Assembly (NCBI RefSeq): GCF_022662105.1
Contig: NZ_JAKMCP010000001.1
Coordinates: forward strand, 620,001-684,000
Origin: Aestuariivivens sediminis
GTDB taxonomy: Bacteria; Bacteroidota; Bacteroidia; Flavobacteriales; Flavobacteriaceae
Direction of reading: 5' to 3'
Length of the DNA stretch: 64,000 nucleotides
The notes under the pieces were generated by a model. That model had not been told where the DNA came from and did no database searches. It saw nothing but the letters and a program-made list of their open reading frames with translations. Within the stretch, counting starts at the first letter, position 1. Each line of letters opens with the position of its first letter. A program made the translations under genes and the position numbers. This document shows, in pieces, positions 44,049-53,179 of the stretch.

Positions 44049-47000
44049 ATGAAGCATTACTTCTATATAAGTGTTTTGTGTATACAGTTATGCTTTTCTC
44101 AAAAAGAAGCCAACATCTGGTATTTTGGGTCTCAAGCGGGCTTGGATTTTAATAGTGGCAACCCTGTCGTTTTAACAGATGGTCAAAATAATCCAAATAA
44201 TTTTTTTGGCACTGCTTCAATAGCAGATTCAAATGGAAATTTATTGTTTTATTGCGATGGCCCAACAGTGTGGAATAAGAACCATCAAGTAATGCAAAAC
44301 GGAACTAATCTTGATGACATTGCTGATTATTTAAGTTTAGTGAACCCTTTAATTGTACCAAAACCTGGTAATTCTAACATTTATTATTTATTTACATCTG
44401 GAGACGATGATGGATTAAGATATTCTGAAATTGATATGTCTCTTGATGGTGGTTTGGGTGCTGTTACATCTTCAAAGCGAATTAGTGTTTTGCCTTTTAC
44501 TGGCGGATCTATAAGTGCAACCTTTCATAGTAATGGCAAAGATATTTGGGTAGTTACGCATGGTGGCCCATATTTTTATTCTGTTTTGGTCACAGATAAT
44601 GGTGTTAATATGGTTCCAACTATTAGTCAACCTATAACCAATTTATCATCTTTAGGTAGGGGTAGTATAAAATTAGCTCCCAACGGGAAAAAATTAATTG
44701 CCAATGTGGTGGATTTTAATGAAGCGACCTTATTGGAGTTTAACAATACTAATGGTACTTTAAACAATCCTATCAATTTAATATCAAACCAATTTATATA
44801 TAGTGGAGAATTTTCTTCGTCTTCAAATTTTATTTACATAGCAACAGAAGAAACAATTTTTCAATTTAATCTTAATACTGCTGATATTATAGGTTCAAAA
44901 CATCAATTAACGAATACTCAAAAAACACACTTTTTACAGTTAGGACCTGATAATAAGATTTACTGTTCAGCTGTTGATTATTGGGATAGTTTAGATATAG
45001 ATTTATATTTAAGTGTAATAAATGATCCCAATAAATCTGGATTGGCGTCTAATTACATTGGTAATTCAATTTATCTAAATGGTAAAAAAGCTGGTCACTT
45101 CCCTCAATTTATCCAATCGTATTTTAATATAGGCATTCAAACAGAAAATGTGTGTTTGGGTGAACCTACCCAATTTCTTTTCAATAGTTCACATACTTAT
45201 GATAGTTTTTTTTGGGACTTTGGTGATGGAACCACCTCTAGTGAAGATACTCCCCAACATACCTATATAAGCCCTGGTGATTATACAGTAACGTTAACTG
45301 TAACATCAGGTTTACAGACAGCTAGTGATTCAAAGACCATTACCATTTTTGAAACTCCTGTTACATACCGACCACAAGATTTGGTTGGTTGTGATGATGA
45401 TAACGATGGGATATCCGTTTTTGATTTAACTTCCCAAAGCTCTACTATTTTGAATGGTCAAGACACCACATTGTTTGAGGTTTCCTATTATGCCACCATA
45501 GAGGATTATAATGCCAATATTACCATAGCTAATCCTGTAAATTATTCCAATACAACCTCTTTTGGTGTTGAAACTATTATTGCAAGTGTTAAAAACCGAA
45601 ATAATTATCAATGCGAAAATAGCACAAGTTTTACTATTCAAGTATTTGAATTACCAAATCCCAGCCAAAACATTTCTACATATTCTTTATGCGACAATAC
45701 CAGTTTTGGTAGTGATACAGATGGCCTGATTATGATGGATCTAACCCAAAAAGAGACAGAGATCTTAAACGGGGTAACAGCATTGAATTTTGAGTTCTCC
45801 TATTTTACAGATGCTGCCATGAAAAACCAGATTGTCGATCCAACCAATTATCAAAACACCAACTCTTCAGAAACCATCCATATTATGGTTTCAAATAAAA
45901 ATAATGCAGTTTGCTCGGGAACCACTTCTTTTAAATTGGTAGTCCACAACCTACCAACGGTAACTCACTCTGTGGAACTTAAACAATGTGATGATGACCT
46001 AGATGGGTTTAGTGCCTTTAACCTGAGTGAAGCTAATGCTGAAATCAGTGCTAACTATATGAATGAGTTTATTACCTTTTATGAAGATCAGGCTGACACT
46101 GACTCAGGCATCAATGCCATTAACAATATCAGCATGTATATCAATCAAGTAGTAAGCATAGATGTTGTTTATGCCCGTGTGGAAAACAGTAATGGCTGCT
46201 TTAGAACCGCCAAAGTCATTTTGATTGTGTCCACCACTCAGATCCCCATTGATTTTGTTAGAAAATTTTATGCCTGTGACCATGCCGAGGATGGTGTATC
46301 TTCTTTTGATTTTAGCTCTGTGAACTCGGACATTGAATCCTTGTTCCCATCGGGGCAAGATTTGGCGATCAATTATTATCAAAACCTGTCAAATGCTTTG
46401 GCAGAGACAGATCCAATTGCTGATATTTCTGATTACAGAAACATTGACTATCCATATATGCAACAAATCTATGTGAGGGTGGACAGCAAAGTTGATAATG
46501 ACTGTATCGGTCTAGGGGCCCATATTAATTTATATGTGGAGCCTCTGCCTGAATTCACCATAGAATCACCACAAATAGTTTGTTCCTCAGACCCAACATT
46601 TACTTTAGTCCTTGATCCTATTGAAAGTAATTTCCTAGAATTTTTTAACTATGAATGGGTTTATGAAGATGGCACTATTCTATCCAACGCCCCTACATTA
46701 ACCGTATCTACCCCTGGAACATATTCTGTTAATTTAACAAGAACAGTAGGCACCAATTGTTCTAGGACAAAAGAAGTTGTTGTGAACGCTTCAGAATTGG
46801 CCAAAATTACATCAGACAATGTTACTATTGTTGATGTTTCTAACAACAATACCGTTACCATTAATACATCCAATCTGGGACTGGGTAATTATGAGTTTAC
46901 TTTGGACAATGAGTTTTCATCTTATCAGGACGAACCTGTATTTGAAAATGTAAGCTCTGGAATACATACTTTGTTTGTAAGAGATAAAAAAGGTTGCGGC

Positions 47001-47288
47001 ACCAGTTCTATTGATATTTCAATTATAGGATTTCCCAAGTTTTTTACCCCTAATGGAGATGGGAATAATGATACATGGCAAATTAAAGGTGTCAATGGTC
47101 AGTTTCAAACTGGGAGTGATATCTTTATTTATGATCGCTATGGCAAACTTTTAAAACAACTGACAACAACTTCAAATGGGTGGGATGGAACTTTTAAAGG
47201 CACTTTGCTCTCCTCAGATGATTATTGGTTTAGTGTGTATTTACAAGATGGAAGAGAATTTAAAGGCCATTTCACTTTAAAGCGATGA
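44049..47288 (+). CDS. large T9SS type B surface protein with PKD domain
   Basis: About 1079 aa from the ATG at 44049. Signal peptide (CIQLCFSQ-KE); N-terminal ~330 residues with beta-propeller-like repeats (NIWYFGSQAGLDFNSGNP is typical of such gliding-associated proteins). A PKD domain lies at ~390 (FFWDFGDGTTSSEDTPQHTY). Four ~100-residue repeats begin CDDDNDGISVFDL, CDNTSFGSDTDGLIMMDL, CDDDLDGFSAFNL and CDHAEDGVSSFDF. An Ig-like segment and a type B sorting domain (FPKFFTPNGDGNNDTW ... YDRYGKLLKQL) complete it. It is exported by T9SS and stays on the surface, probably for adhesion. Confidence 0.88.
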   Translation: MKHYFYISVLCIQLCFSQKEANIWYFGSQAGLDFNSGNPVVLTDGQNNPNNFFGTASIADSNGNLLFYCDGPTVWNKNHQVMQNGTNLDDIADYLSLVNPLIVPKPGNSNIYYLFTSGDDDGLRYSEIDMSLDGGLGAVTSSKRISVLPFTGGSISATFHSNGKDIWVVTHGGPYFYSVLVTDNGVNMVPTISQPITNLSSLGRGSIKLAPNGKKLIANVVDFNEATLLEFNNTNGTLNNPINLISNQFIYSGEFSSSSNFIYIATEETIFQFNLNTADIIGSKHQLTNTQKTHFLQLGPDNKIYCSAVDYWDSLDIDLYLSVINDPNKSGLASNYIGNSIYLNGKKAGHFPQFIQSYFNIGIQTENVCLGEPTQFLFNSSHTYDSFFWDFGDGTTSSEDTPQHTYISPGDYTVTLTVTSGLQTASDSKTITIFETPVTYRPQDLVGCDDDNDGISVFDLTSQSSTILNGQDTTLFEVSYYATIEDYNANITIANPVNYSNTTSFGVETIIASVKNRNNYQCENSTSFTIQVFELPNPSQNISTYSLCDNTSFGSDTDGLIMMDLTQKETEILNGVTALNFEFSYFTDAAMKNQIVDPTNYQNTNSSETIHIMVSNKNNAVCSGTTSFKLVVHNLPTVTHSVELKQCDDDLDGFSAFNLSEANAEISANYMNEFITFYEDQADTDSGINAINNISMYINQVVSIDVVYARVENSNGCFRTAKVILIVSTTQIPIDFVRKFYACDHAEDGVSSFDFSSVNSDIESLFPSGQDLAINYYQNLSNALAETDPIADISDYRNIDYPYMQQIYVRVDSKVDNDCIGLGAHINLYVEPLPEFTIESPQIVCSSDPTFTLVLDPIESNFLEFFNYEWVYEDGTILSNAPTLTVSTPGTYSVNLTRTVGTNCSRTKEVVVNASELAKITSDNVTIVDVSNNNTVTINTSNLGLGNYEFTLDNEFSSYQDEPVFENVSSGIHTLFVRDKKGCGTSSIDISIIGFPKFFTPNGDGNNDTWQIKGVNGQFQTGSDIFIYDRYGKLLKQLTTTSNGWDGTFKGTLLSSDDYWFSVYLQDGREFKGHFTLKR

Positions 47289-47301
47289 TTTTTATACATC
47301 T

Positions 47302-47373
47302 CAAAACAAAAAAGCCTGTCTGCCAGCGGGCAGGCATCCCAATCTTCTTAATAAGAAAAAAGGAAAGCCTCTA
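47302..47373 (-). repeat. T element copy T6
   Basis: CAAAACAAAAAAGCCTGTCT, GCCAGCGGGCAGGCATCCC, AATCTTCTTAATAAG, GGAAAGCCTCTACTAG. It starts 14 bp after the stop of the T9SS protein gene and diverges after GCCTCT. Confidence 0.8.
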
Positions 47374-47405
47374 CTAGTAGTTAAGTAATTTAATTTACAT
47401 GATAA

Positions 47406-47828
47406 ATGTCATTCTTAAAGACTATGTTATATAATACTTTAGCCTTTAAAAGACATACTATGCAATCAAAGTTATTATTATTCCTGGGGATTATTTTATT
47501 AGTAGTTGGTATTCTTCTTAAAAAAATGACACAGCTGGAAGTCATTGGATTAGCTTTCATTATTACTGGTGTTACATGTAAGTTAATTTACATCATTTTA
47601 AAAGCGAGAAATGGGGAATATAAACCAGGAACAGAGCTTTTTATTTTAGTTGTTGGACTATTATTGTTTTTTATTGGCCTGTACCTGAAGGGGGTAGAAC
47701 AAAACCTGATTAAACCAATCTATTTAATTGTTTTGGGAATAACTCTAAAAATAATTTTTATCATCAAATTTATTCAGATTATCCGATCAAATAAGAATAG
47801 GGTATTGTCATCAAACAAAACGCCCTAA
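47406..47828 (+). CDS. small hypothetical membrane protein
   Basis: 140 aa (or 122 aa from an internal ATG at 47460). Four hydrophobic helices: LLLFLGIILLVVGILL, VIGLAFIITGVTCKLIYIIL, LFILVVGLLLFFIGLYLKG, IYLIVLGITLKIIFIIKFI. The pattern repeats twice, suggesting internal duplication. It lies alone between T6 and T7, and its stop codon forms the first bases of T7. No family recognised. Confidence 0.55.
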   Translation: MSFLKTMLYNTLAFKRHTMQSKLLLFLGIILLVVGILLKKMTQLEVIGLAFIITGVTCKLIYIILKARNGEYKPGTELFILVVGLLLFFIGLYLKGVEQNLIKPIYLIVLGITLKIIFIIKFIQIIRSNKNRVLSSNKTP

Positions 47829-47987
47829 AACAAAAAAGCCTGTCTGCCAGCGGGCAGGCATCCCGATTTTCTTAGTAAGAAAAAAGGAAAGCTTCTCATT
47901 GGATTGCCTAAGTTTATTAGGCTTTCACTACGTTATCCCTATTTGGGATAAACAACACAACATCTTAGTTGCGGTCTGGACGGGACT
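47826..47987 (-). repeat. T element copy T7 plus near-perfect tRNA-Asp flank and tRNA 3' end
   Basis: The T blocks end at ~47905. From 47885 to 47987 about 103 bp match 55409-55510 with only two differences that I can see (ATTTGGG/ATTCGGG and CATCTT/CGTCTT). The match ends GCGGTCTGGACGGGACT, the 3' end of tRNA-Asp, after which TTTATTAAG replaces the tRNA T-arm. This is what an attachment-site copy would look like. Confidence 0.88.
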
Positions 47988-48019
47988 TTATTAAGAATAA
48001 TAATAGCCCTAGAATAAAG

Positions 48020-48379
48020 CTAAAAAGACATCATCTCAACTTCGTTAATCTTCCAAAATTTATTAGTGAATTCTATAGCTTCTTTTTCGTCAAAATTCTT
48101 ACATGTATATATTATGAGTGATAAAAATTTTGAAGGTGACCAGACGTAGAGAGAAATTCCTGAATCAATTAATGGCACAAATGCATCATACCCTTGATTC
48201 CCTTTTTTCCCATCAAAACTTGAGGGAGAAAAAATAATAGGATCTCCATAGATTCTTAAATAAAGATGATGGGTTATTTCATTAAAATATCTTTTAATAA
48301 CTGACTCATTTACTTCAATAGAATAGAATCCTTCTATCAGCAATCTTTGTCTTTTTATATCTGGTGCTAAATTTTTCAT
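48020..48379 (-). CDS. divergent AdoMet-decarboxylase (SpeD)-like protein
   Basis: 119 aa, close to the size of class 1b SpeD. The segment PLIDSGISLYVWSPSKFLSLIIYTCKN lines up with the SpeD core (ESHxSIHTWPE...DxFTCG). Ser 73 matches the pyruvoyl-forming Ser and Cys 93 the catalytic Cys, but Tyr 78 replaces the processing His and the Glu before the Ser is Asp. An N-terminal LLIEGFYSIE fits the first SpeD strand. Function is uncertain: an altered decarboxylase or a dead homologue. It is the last gene of the minus-strand cluster. Confidence 0.5.
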   Translation of the reverse strand: MKNLAPDIKRQRLLIEGFYSIEVNESVIKRYFNEITHHLYLRIYGDPIIFSPSSFDGKKGNQGYDAFVPLIDSGISLYVWSPSKFLSLIIYTCKNFDEKEAIEFTNKFWKINEVEMMSF

Positions 48380-48410
48380 TTTTTTAAAGTTTCAATACAG
48401 GCGTCTATAA

Positions 48411-48983
48411 TTAATGTTGTACTGCATTATTCAAGGTTTTTAAATCTGTCTTTAATAACCCATAGTACAGCAGATCTACCACCTTTCCAGTAGTAGTCTT
48501 ATATTCAGCCCTTAAATATCCTTCTTTTTTAAATCCACATTTTTCAGCTACAGCAATGGCACCCATATTTGAAGGATGGGTCCTTAAAAACAGTTTATGA
48601 AATTTATAATAATCAAAACAAAATGCGACAATGAGTTGAAATGCCTTAGTTGCGATGCCCTTTCCTACATAATCATAATCCATAAATAATCCTAGTTCTG
48701 CTTTTGAGATATTCCAATCAATATTTTTCACATCTATAAACCCAGCTATATTATTAGAATTTATATCTATAACCACAAAGGGGAAATACTCATCGTTCTT
48801 AATTTTTTGTTCTATGTCTTTTACAAATTTTTTAGTAGCATCCAATGTTTTTGTTTTAGCTACTGTACCTGCAAAAAAGTTTTCTAACCTACTTCTGTTT
48901 TTTTCCATTACAGTGTAAAAGTTGTCAACGTCGGAATTCTCTAATGGCTTAATTTTATAATCGCTAAATTTCATATTGTTCAT
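48411..48983 (-). CDS. GNAT acetyltransferase, RimJ/RimL type
   Basis: 190 aa. Motifs: YKIKPLENSDVDNFYTVMEKN at the start, FPFVVIDINSNNIAGFIDV, LGLFMDYDYVGKGIATKAFQLI (acetyl-CoA loop YVGKGIAT), and HPSNMGAIAVAEKCGFKKEGYLRA. It transfers an acetyl group to an amine on a protein or small molecule. It lies 10 bp after the PdxH-like gene and 31 bp before the SpeD-like gene, so it is likely cotranscribed. Confidence 0.85.
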   Translation of the reverse strand: MNNMKFSDYKIKPLENSDVDNFYTVMEKNRSRLENFFAGTVAKTKTLDATKKFVKDIEQKIKNDEYFPFVVIDINSNNIAGFIDVKNIDWNISKAELGLFMDYDYVGKGIATKAFQLIVAFCFDYYKFHKLFLRTHPSNMGAIAVAEKCGFKKEGYLRAEYKTTTGKVVDLLYYGLLKTDLKTLNNAVQH

Positions 48984-48993
48984 TTTTAACCTT

Positions 48994-49566
48994 CTAAGGT
49001 TGTATTTGTTTTATAATCCAACTACCATTTTCCAGCTCAAACAAGCTTCTAATATGAAATCTGTTTTTTTTGAATTCCATAAACTCAATACGTAAAGGCT
49101 TAATGGAGTATCCACCCCATTCTTTTGGTCTTGAAACACATGTTTTTTTTGAAATTCTTTTTAATATTTTAGCTTCAAGATTTTGTAATTCATCTATTTC
49201 TGTTCCTTGTTTACATATTGAGGATACAATTTGTGAATTTAAATCTCTACTTCTAAATATTTTATCTGCTAATTCTTCAGACAACTTAGAAGCTAACCCT
49301 TGAATTCTAACTTGTCTTTCAGTCTCTGCCCACCAAAATGTAAGTGCAACTTTATTACTCCTCTCTATCTCCATGCCTTTTCTGGAATTTAATGGACCCG
49401 TAATTATAAAATTATTTTCACTAATTTCTTTATATGATACGACTCTTGCATTTGGAAATCCATCTAATCCATTTGTTGAAAGGCAGACAGCTGTTGGAAT
49501 TGTTACACTTGTTAGTTTTTCTTCCTCAAAAAACCATTTATTGAATATATCAATGGGATTTTTCAT
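48994..49566 (-). CDS. pyridoxamine 5'-phosphate oxidase-family (PdxH/PhzG-like) flavoprotein
   Basis: 190 aa. FMN-binding split barrel: NARVVSYKEISENNFIITGPLNSRKGMEIERSNKVALTFWWAETERQVRIQG is the PdxH-type core (R-V-V-x-Y/L-K, N-S-R-K, FWW/Y, RQVR). PdxH usually ends RLxP; here the C-terminus is shorter and ends IIKQIQP, more like PhzG-type oxidases. Together with the PhzF-like gene 1.1 kb upstream this hints at a small-molecule pathway rather than vitamin B6 salvage (inference). Confidence 0.75.
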   Translation of the reverse strand: MKNPIDIFNKWFFEEEKLTSVTIPTAVCLSTNGLDGFPNARVVSYKEISENNFIITGPLNSRKGMEIERSNKVALTFWWAETERQVRIQGLASKLSEELADKIFRSRDLNSQIVSSICKQGTEIDELQNLEAKILKRISKKTCVSRPKEWGGYSIKPLRIEFMEFKKNRFHIRSLFELENGSWIIKQIQP

Positions 49567-49657
49567 TCTTACCTTTCTTTAATTTGTATGGTATTAATTT
49601 TTAAGCTATTTGGATAAGCGCTTTCAAATTCAAAAAATTGAATCCTAGATGATGCAA

Positions 49658-50095
49658 CTATATCTTTAAAGTCATATTAATATGGAAGACTCCACCGTCA
49701 TTAAAAACTTCTGAAGATTTTATAAATCCAAAAGATTCATAAAAAGACTTTAAATAATCTTGAGCAGCAATTACAATATATTGAGCTTTCCATCTGGATT
49801 TAACCATTTCAATGCATTTTTCAATAATTTTCCTACCGAGCTTTTTTCCTCTATGGTCTGGATGAACAGCAACTCTTCCAAAACAAACTTCATGAATAGT
49901 TCTTCTATAAACTCGTAAATAAGCTATTATTTCTTTTTGTTCTTCAATAAATATGTGAGTAGCTCTATAATCTAATTGATCATACTCGTTGTAAATACTA
50001 TTTTGATCAAGAATAAAAACATTAAATCTTAATCTTAAAATTTCGTATAGTTCTCTTAAAGTTAGACCATCAAATTCTTTTATTTTCAATCTCAT
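49658..50095 (-). CDS. ElaA-like GNAT acetyltransferase
   Basis: 145 aa. Typical ElaA start LTLRELYEILRLRFNVFILDQNSIYNEYD, then HIFIEEQKEIIAYLRV, VCFGRVAVHPDHRGKKLGRKII (acetyl-CoA loop HRGKKLG) and a final IAAQDYLKSFYESFGFIKSSEVFNDGG. Full length. The substrate is unknown. Second acetyltransferase of the cluster. Confidence 0.85.
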   Translation of the reverse strand: MRLKIKEFDGLTLRELYEILRLRFNVFILDQNSIYNEYDQLDYRATHIFIEEQKEIIAYLRVYRRTIHEVCFGRVAVHPDHRGKKLGRKIIEKCIEMVKSRWKAQYIVIAAQDYLKSFYESFGFIKSSEVFNDGGVFHINMTLKI

Positions 50096-50184
50096 AAATA
50101 TTATTTAAATATGCCATATAATTGTGTTCCATAGCTCAATACATATCATAACAAATTTAGAATATGCACCTAAAGGTCTTAGAT

Positions 50185-50709
50185 CTAATTGGTTTGTTTT
50201 ATTATTCTTTTAATTTTATTTTGGTGATATTTCTTGCTGGCTACATAAATATTTCTTTCTATTTCTGCATAAACTATTCCTGTTTTGTCTTTTAAATTGA
50301 CACTTAATTTGTACATTTTTTCTTTATAAACTTTCATGTCGGTTTTTACGCTTTCAATAAATTCATCAGATAAGTTGAATTCTGCATACAATGTCTGATT
50401 ACCTGGACACTTAAATTTTATTGAGGCAGCTTTATCCCAAACAACATATTCATCACCTAAAATTGTAATAAGCTGAATCATGTAAATTGGGTCTGTTGCG
50501 CCAAACATTGAACCGCCAAACATTGTACCTCTATAGTTTTTGTTTCTAGAGCTTAAAGGAACCTTAATCTTAACCATTTGCAAGTTCTTTGAAACATATG
50601 TAACTCTACCTGCAGTTCTCCTATAGGTTGGATTAAAATTAAAACCAAATTTAAAAATGGCACTTTTATTAAAAAAAATCTCTAATATTTTAATGGTACA
50701 TGTGTTCAT
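50185..50709 (-). CDS. DUF4442 (hot-dog/thioesterase-like) protein
   Basis: 174 aa. It fits DUF4442: NPTYRRTAGRVTYVSKNLQMVKIKVPLSSRNKNYRGTMFGGSMFGATDP, the segment corresponding to the hot-dog helix (NYRGTMFGGSMFG), then LGDEYVVWDKAASIKF. Related proteins are acyl-CoA thioesterase-like, but activity is unproven. Its ATG overlaps the stop of the upstream PhzF-like gene (ATGA), showing translational coupling. Confidence 0.78.
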   Translation of the reverse strand: MNTCTIKILEIFFNKSAIFKFGFNFNPTYRRTAGRVTYVSKNLQMVKIKVPLSSRNKNYRGTMFGGSMFGATDPIYMIQLITILGDEYVVWDKAASIKFKCPGNQTLYAEFNLSDEFIESVKTDMKVYKEKMYKLSVNLKDKTGIVYAEIERNIYVASKKYHQNKIKRIIKQTN

Positions 50710-51584
50710 TTAAGATGCTTATATTTTATCTTTCCTGACGCTACATGAACTACATCCCCTTCAACTAAAATATCACCAAATGTTCCGTTGTTTTCCTTTA
50801 CATATAGTCGGATTTCACTTTCTCTATTAAGAAATTCTCCCTGCTTAATTTTTATTATAGAATTAAATTTTTCAAAACCATTTTTTATTAAATAAGCACC
50901 AACTGGTCCAGCCGCACTTCCAGTGGCAATATCCTCCACCTTTCCTTTATTGTCAAAAGTCCTTCCTCTATTATTTTCTATATCAAGTACATATAGGAAT
51001 TTTGCCCCAACTTTAGATAGTTTGTTCTCTAAATCTGAAATGGAAATCTTTATTTTGGTAAAAGATGATGCTTTAACAGGAACTATTAAATAGGGTAAAC
51101 CGTTAGAAACAACTTCAAGAGTGGTTTCTTGATATTTATCGTTAGCCTCTAAACTTAAAAAAGATAAAAAAGCCATTTCCTCGCTTTCATTCAATGAATA
51201 TATAAATTCAGGAGAACCCTGGTTCATTATTGCCGTATAGTACCCATTATTTTTACTCGTTATTAAATCAACTGTTTTATTATTCAGCTCAACATTAATT
51301 TCACTTTTTTTACAATTCTTATAATTCATTTCATGAACCAATGCTGCTAGACCAAGTAAAGGGTGGCCTGCAAAATCAAGTTCTTCCTCAATAGTGAAAA
51401 TAAATGCTTGAAAATTGCATTTGCTTTTTTGATAGTAAAAAATACTTTCAAACTGTCTCATCTCTTGAGTAAGAAGTAGCATTGCCTTTTTATCAAGGTT
51501 AACTGCATTTGGAAAAATAGCTAATCCATTTCCTGAAAATGGATTTTTAGTAAATACATCTACTAGATAATAATCAATGTCCAT
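50706..51584 (-). CDS. PhzF-family isomerase/epimerase-like protein
   Basis: 292 aa. The N-terminus is YYLVDVFTKNPFSGNGLAIF, the active-site region is MRQFESIFYYQ (with the Glu used as general acid/base in PhzF), and DFAGHPLLGLAAL and EDIATGSAAGPVGAYLIKNG are the two symmetrical substrate-loop motifs. It probably isomerises a small dihydro-aromatic or diaminopimelate-like substrate; family members vary widely. It is the first gene of the 51.6-48.0 kb minus-strand cluster. Confidence 0.88.
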   Translation of the reverse strand: MDIDYYLVDVFTKNPFSGNGLAIFPNAVNLDKKAMLLLTQEMRQFESIFYYQKSKCNFQAFIFTIEEELDFAGHPLLGLAALVHEMNYKNCKKSEINVELNNKTVDLITSKNNGYYTAIMNQGSPEFIYSLNESEEMAFLSFLSLEANDKYQETTLEVVSNGLPYLIVPVKASSFTKIKISISDLENKLSKVGAKFLYVLDIENNRGRTFDNKGKVEDIATGSAAGPVGAYLIKNGFEKFNSIIKIKQGEFLNRESEIRLYVKENNGTFGDILVEGDVVHVASGKIKYKHLK

Positions 51585-51764
51585 AGCTTCTAAAAAATAA
51601 TTATTCCGCTTTCATCTTGTTCAAATGAAAATTAACTTTTAAAGTATTGGAGAATATCTGGTGTAAATAACATAGCCAATCTTATCATAAAACCATAAAT
51701 CTAAAACTGTTCTCCAGAAATAATAGATAACTATACGACGGTTAAAATCTTATTCATTTTTCTA

Positions 51765-52691
51765 TTACTTAAGGGCAGGACTGGATAATAGATCATGTCG
51801 CCCTTCATGATATTGTAAAACGTAATGCATTCTGTTTATTTGGTCATTTGTAAATATATTCATCAGGTCATCATCAGACCAATTCATGTAATTGTTTACC
51901 ATTACATGTTCTCCATTGCATCCCATAAAAGCAGAATTATATACAGGTTTATCAACTGAAGGGGTATCATCACAATAATCATTTTTCAAGCAATCACCTC
52001 CACCCCAAGTATGTAGCAGACCAAAATAGTGACCCATTTCGTGCGTCAACGTTCTGCCTAATCGTGCTTTACAATCTATATTAGATTCTCCAAAATGCAT
52101 CCAGTTGATTAAAATCCCCTCTGAATCTCCTTCTTGTGGAATTAGCAATAATTCGGTTCCTGGTAAATCTGTTTCTGGTCCAGTTGCAGCACCCAAAACA
52201 AGACACTCTGAAGATTCAGGTAAAGGTGTTGTCCAAATATTGATGTAATTATTAGGATTCCAATAAATATATTGGGCATAATTATTTTGATTATAGCCTA
52301 AATCAGGAACAACTATAGCATTTACATTTATCCTGTTAATTCCATTTATATTGTTTCCATCGGGGTCTTTTTTAGCTAGAATAAATTCAATTTTAGCATC
52401 TGCACTTTCTGGGTGTTCATTGTAACCTCTTGTACCCGCTTTTCTTCTAAAATCTTCATTGAGGATTTCAATTTGTCTCTTAACCCGTTCAAAAGAAAGA
52501 TTGGAACCTTCACCAATAATTTCACCATTGTGAAGAACATGAACCACAATAGGAACACGAAAAACTTGATCTACAGGTGCAGAAATTATCTCGTTTTCAT
52601 CTTTAGAACAGGAACAAATTAGGAGGTAAATCAAAAGCATTATTCCAATGTGTTTTTGTTGTTTAAATATTTGGCTATTGATAATGTGCAT
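51765..52691 (-). CDS. M43 (cytophagalysin/pappalysin-like) zinc metalloprotease lipoprotein
   Basis: 308 aa. A lipoprotein signal (LLICSC). The zinc site HEMGHYFGLLHTW has His 217, Glu 218, His 221 and His 227 (HExxHxxGxxH), and the Met-turn is NNYMNWSDDDLMNIFT. It lacks the usual T9SS tail, and its lipobox suggests a periplasmic or surface-anchored enzyme. Cys residues in GDCLKNDYCDDTP and GCNGEH match M43 disulfides. It follows a BP74-like lipoprotein gene by 13 bp. Confidence 0.88.
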   Translation of the reverse strand: MHIINSQIFKQQKHIGIMLLIYLLICSCSKDENEIISAPVDQVFRVPIVVHVLHNGEIIGEGSNLSFERVKRQIEILNEDFRRKAGTRGYNEHPESADAKIEFILAKKDPDGNNINGINRINVNAIVVPDLGYNQNNYAQYIYWNPNNYINIWTTPLPESSECLVLGAATGPETDLPGTELLLIPQEGDSEGILINWMHFGESNIDCKARLGRTLTHEMGHYFGLLHTWGGGDCLKNDYCDDTPSVDKPVYNSAFMGCNGEHVMVNNYMNWSDDDLMNIFTNDQINRMHYVLQYHEGRHDLLSSPALK

Positions 52692-52704
52692 TACAATTTA
52701 ATTT

Positions 52705-53172
52705 TTAAAGCATCGTTATTTCTTCCAATATCCTATTGCTCCAACCTCCATAACTGCCAAGATTATTTACATAGTCGGTTAATTCAACATCAGAATAAGG
52801 GCAACCATCGTAAATCTCAATACCTAGTTCAACTAACTCCCATGAATCCTCTACAAAGTGCCAATTAAACTCATGGGTACTATTTGTGTTATAACCTCCA
52901 CTTCCGTTTTCAATTTTACCTAAGGGAAAAAGCATTCTGGATTCAATAGGTTGCCCTAATTGTTCCAGACATTGTTGGATTACAACAGGGTTAGAGGTTG
53001 CAGCAACAAAAGATGAATCCTGCCAATTACCATGATTACTTTCCGGACAGCTTTGAAACCTAAAATAACGTATTTTTGAATCGTTGAAGTCCTCTTTATC
53101 ATTATGACATGCTGTTATAGAAAAAAGACTTGCGATAATTAGTACTGATTTTAATATTATTTTTTGAAACAT
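52705..53172 (-). CDS. BP74-like lipoprotein
   Basis: 155 aa. A lipoprotein signal ends FSITAC (Cys 22). The mature region has RYFRFQS, SSFVAATSNPVVIQQCLEQLGQP, RMLFPLGKIENGSGGYN, and EFNWHFVEDSWELVELGIEIYDGCP. The latter pattern (W-H-hydrophobic, xExCDGxP) is that of the N-terminal domain of BP74-like proteins, known from Dictyostelium and frequent in bacterial protease inhibitors or exoproteins. The call is tentative. Its neighbour is a metalloprotease, so an inhibitor or partner role is possible. Confidence 0.5.
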   Translation of the reverse strand: MFQKIILKSVLIIASLFSITACHNDKEDFNDSKIRYFRFQSCPESNHGNWQDSSFVAATSNPVVIQQCLEQLGQPIESRMLFPLGKIENGSGGYNTNSTHEFNWHFVEDSWELVELGIEIYDGCPYSDVELTDYVNNLGSYGGWSNRILEEITML

Positions 53173-53179
53173 TTATATT

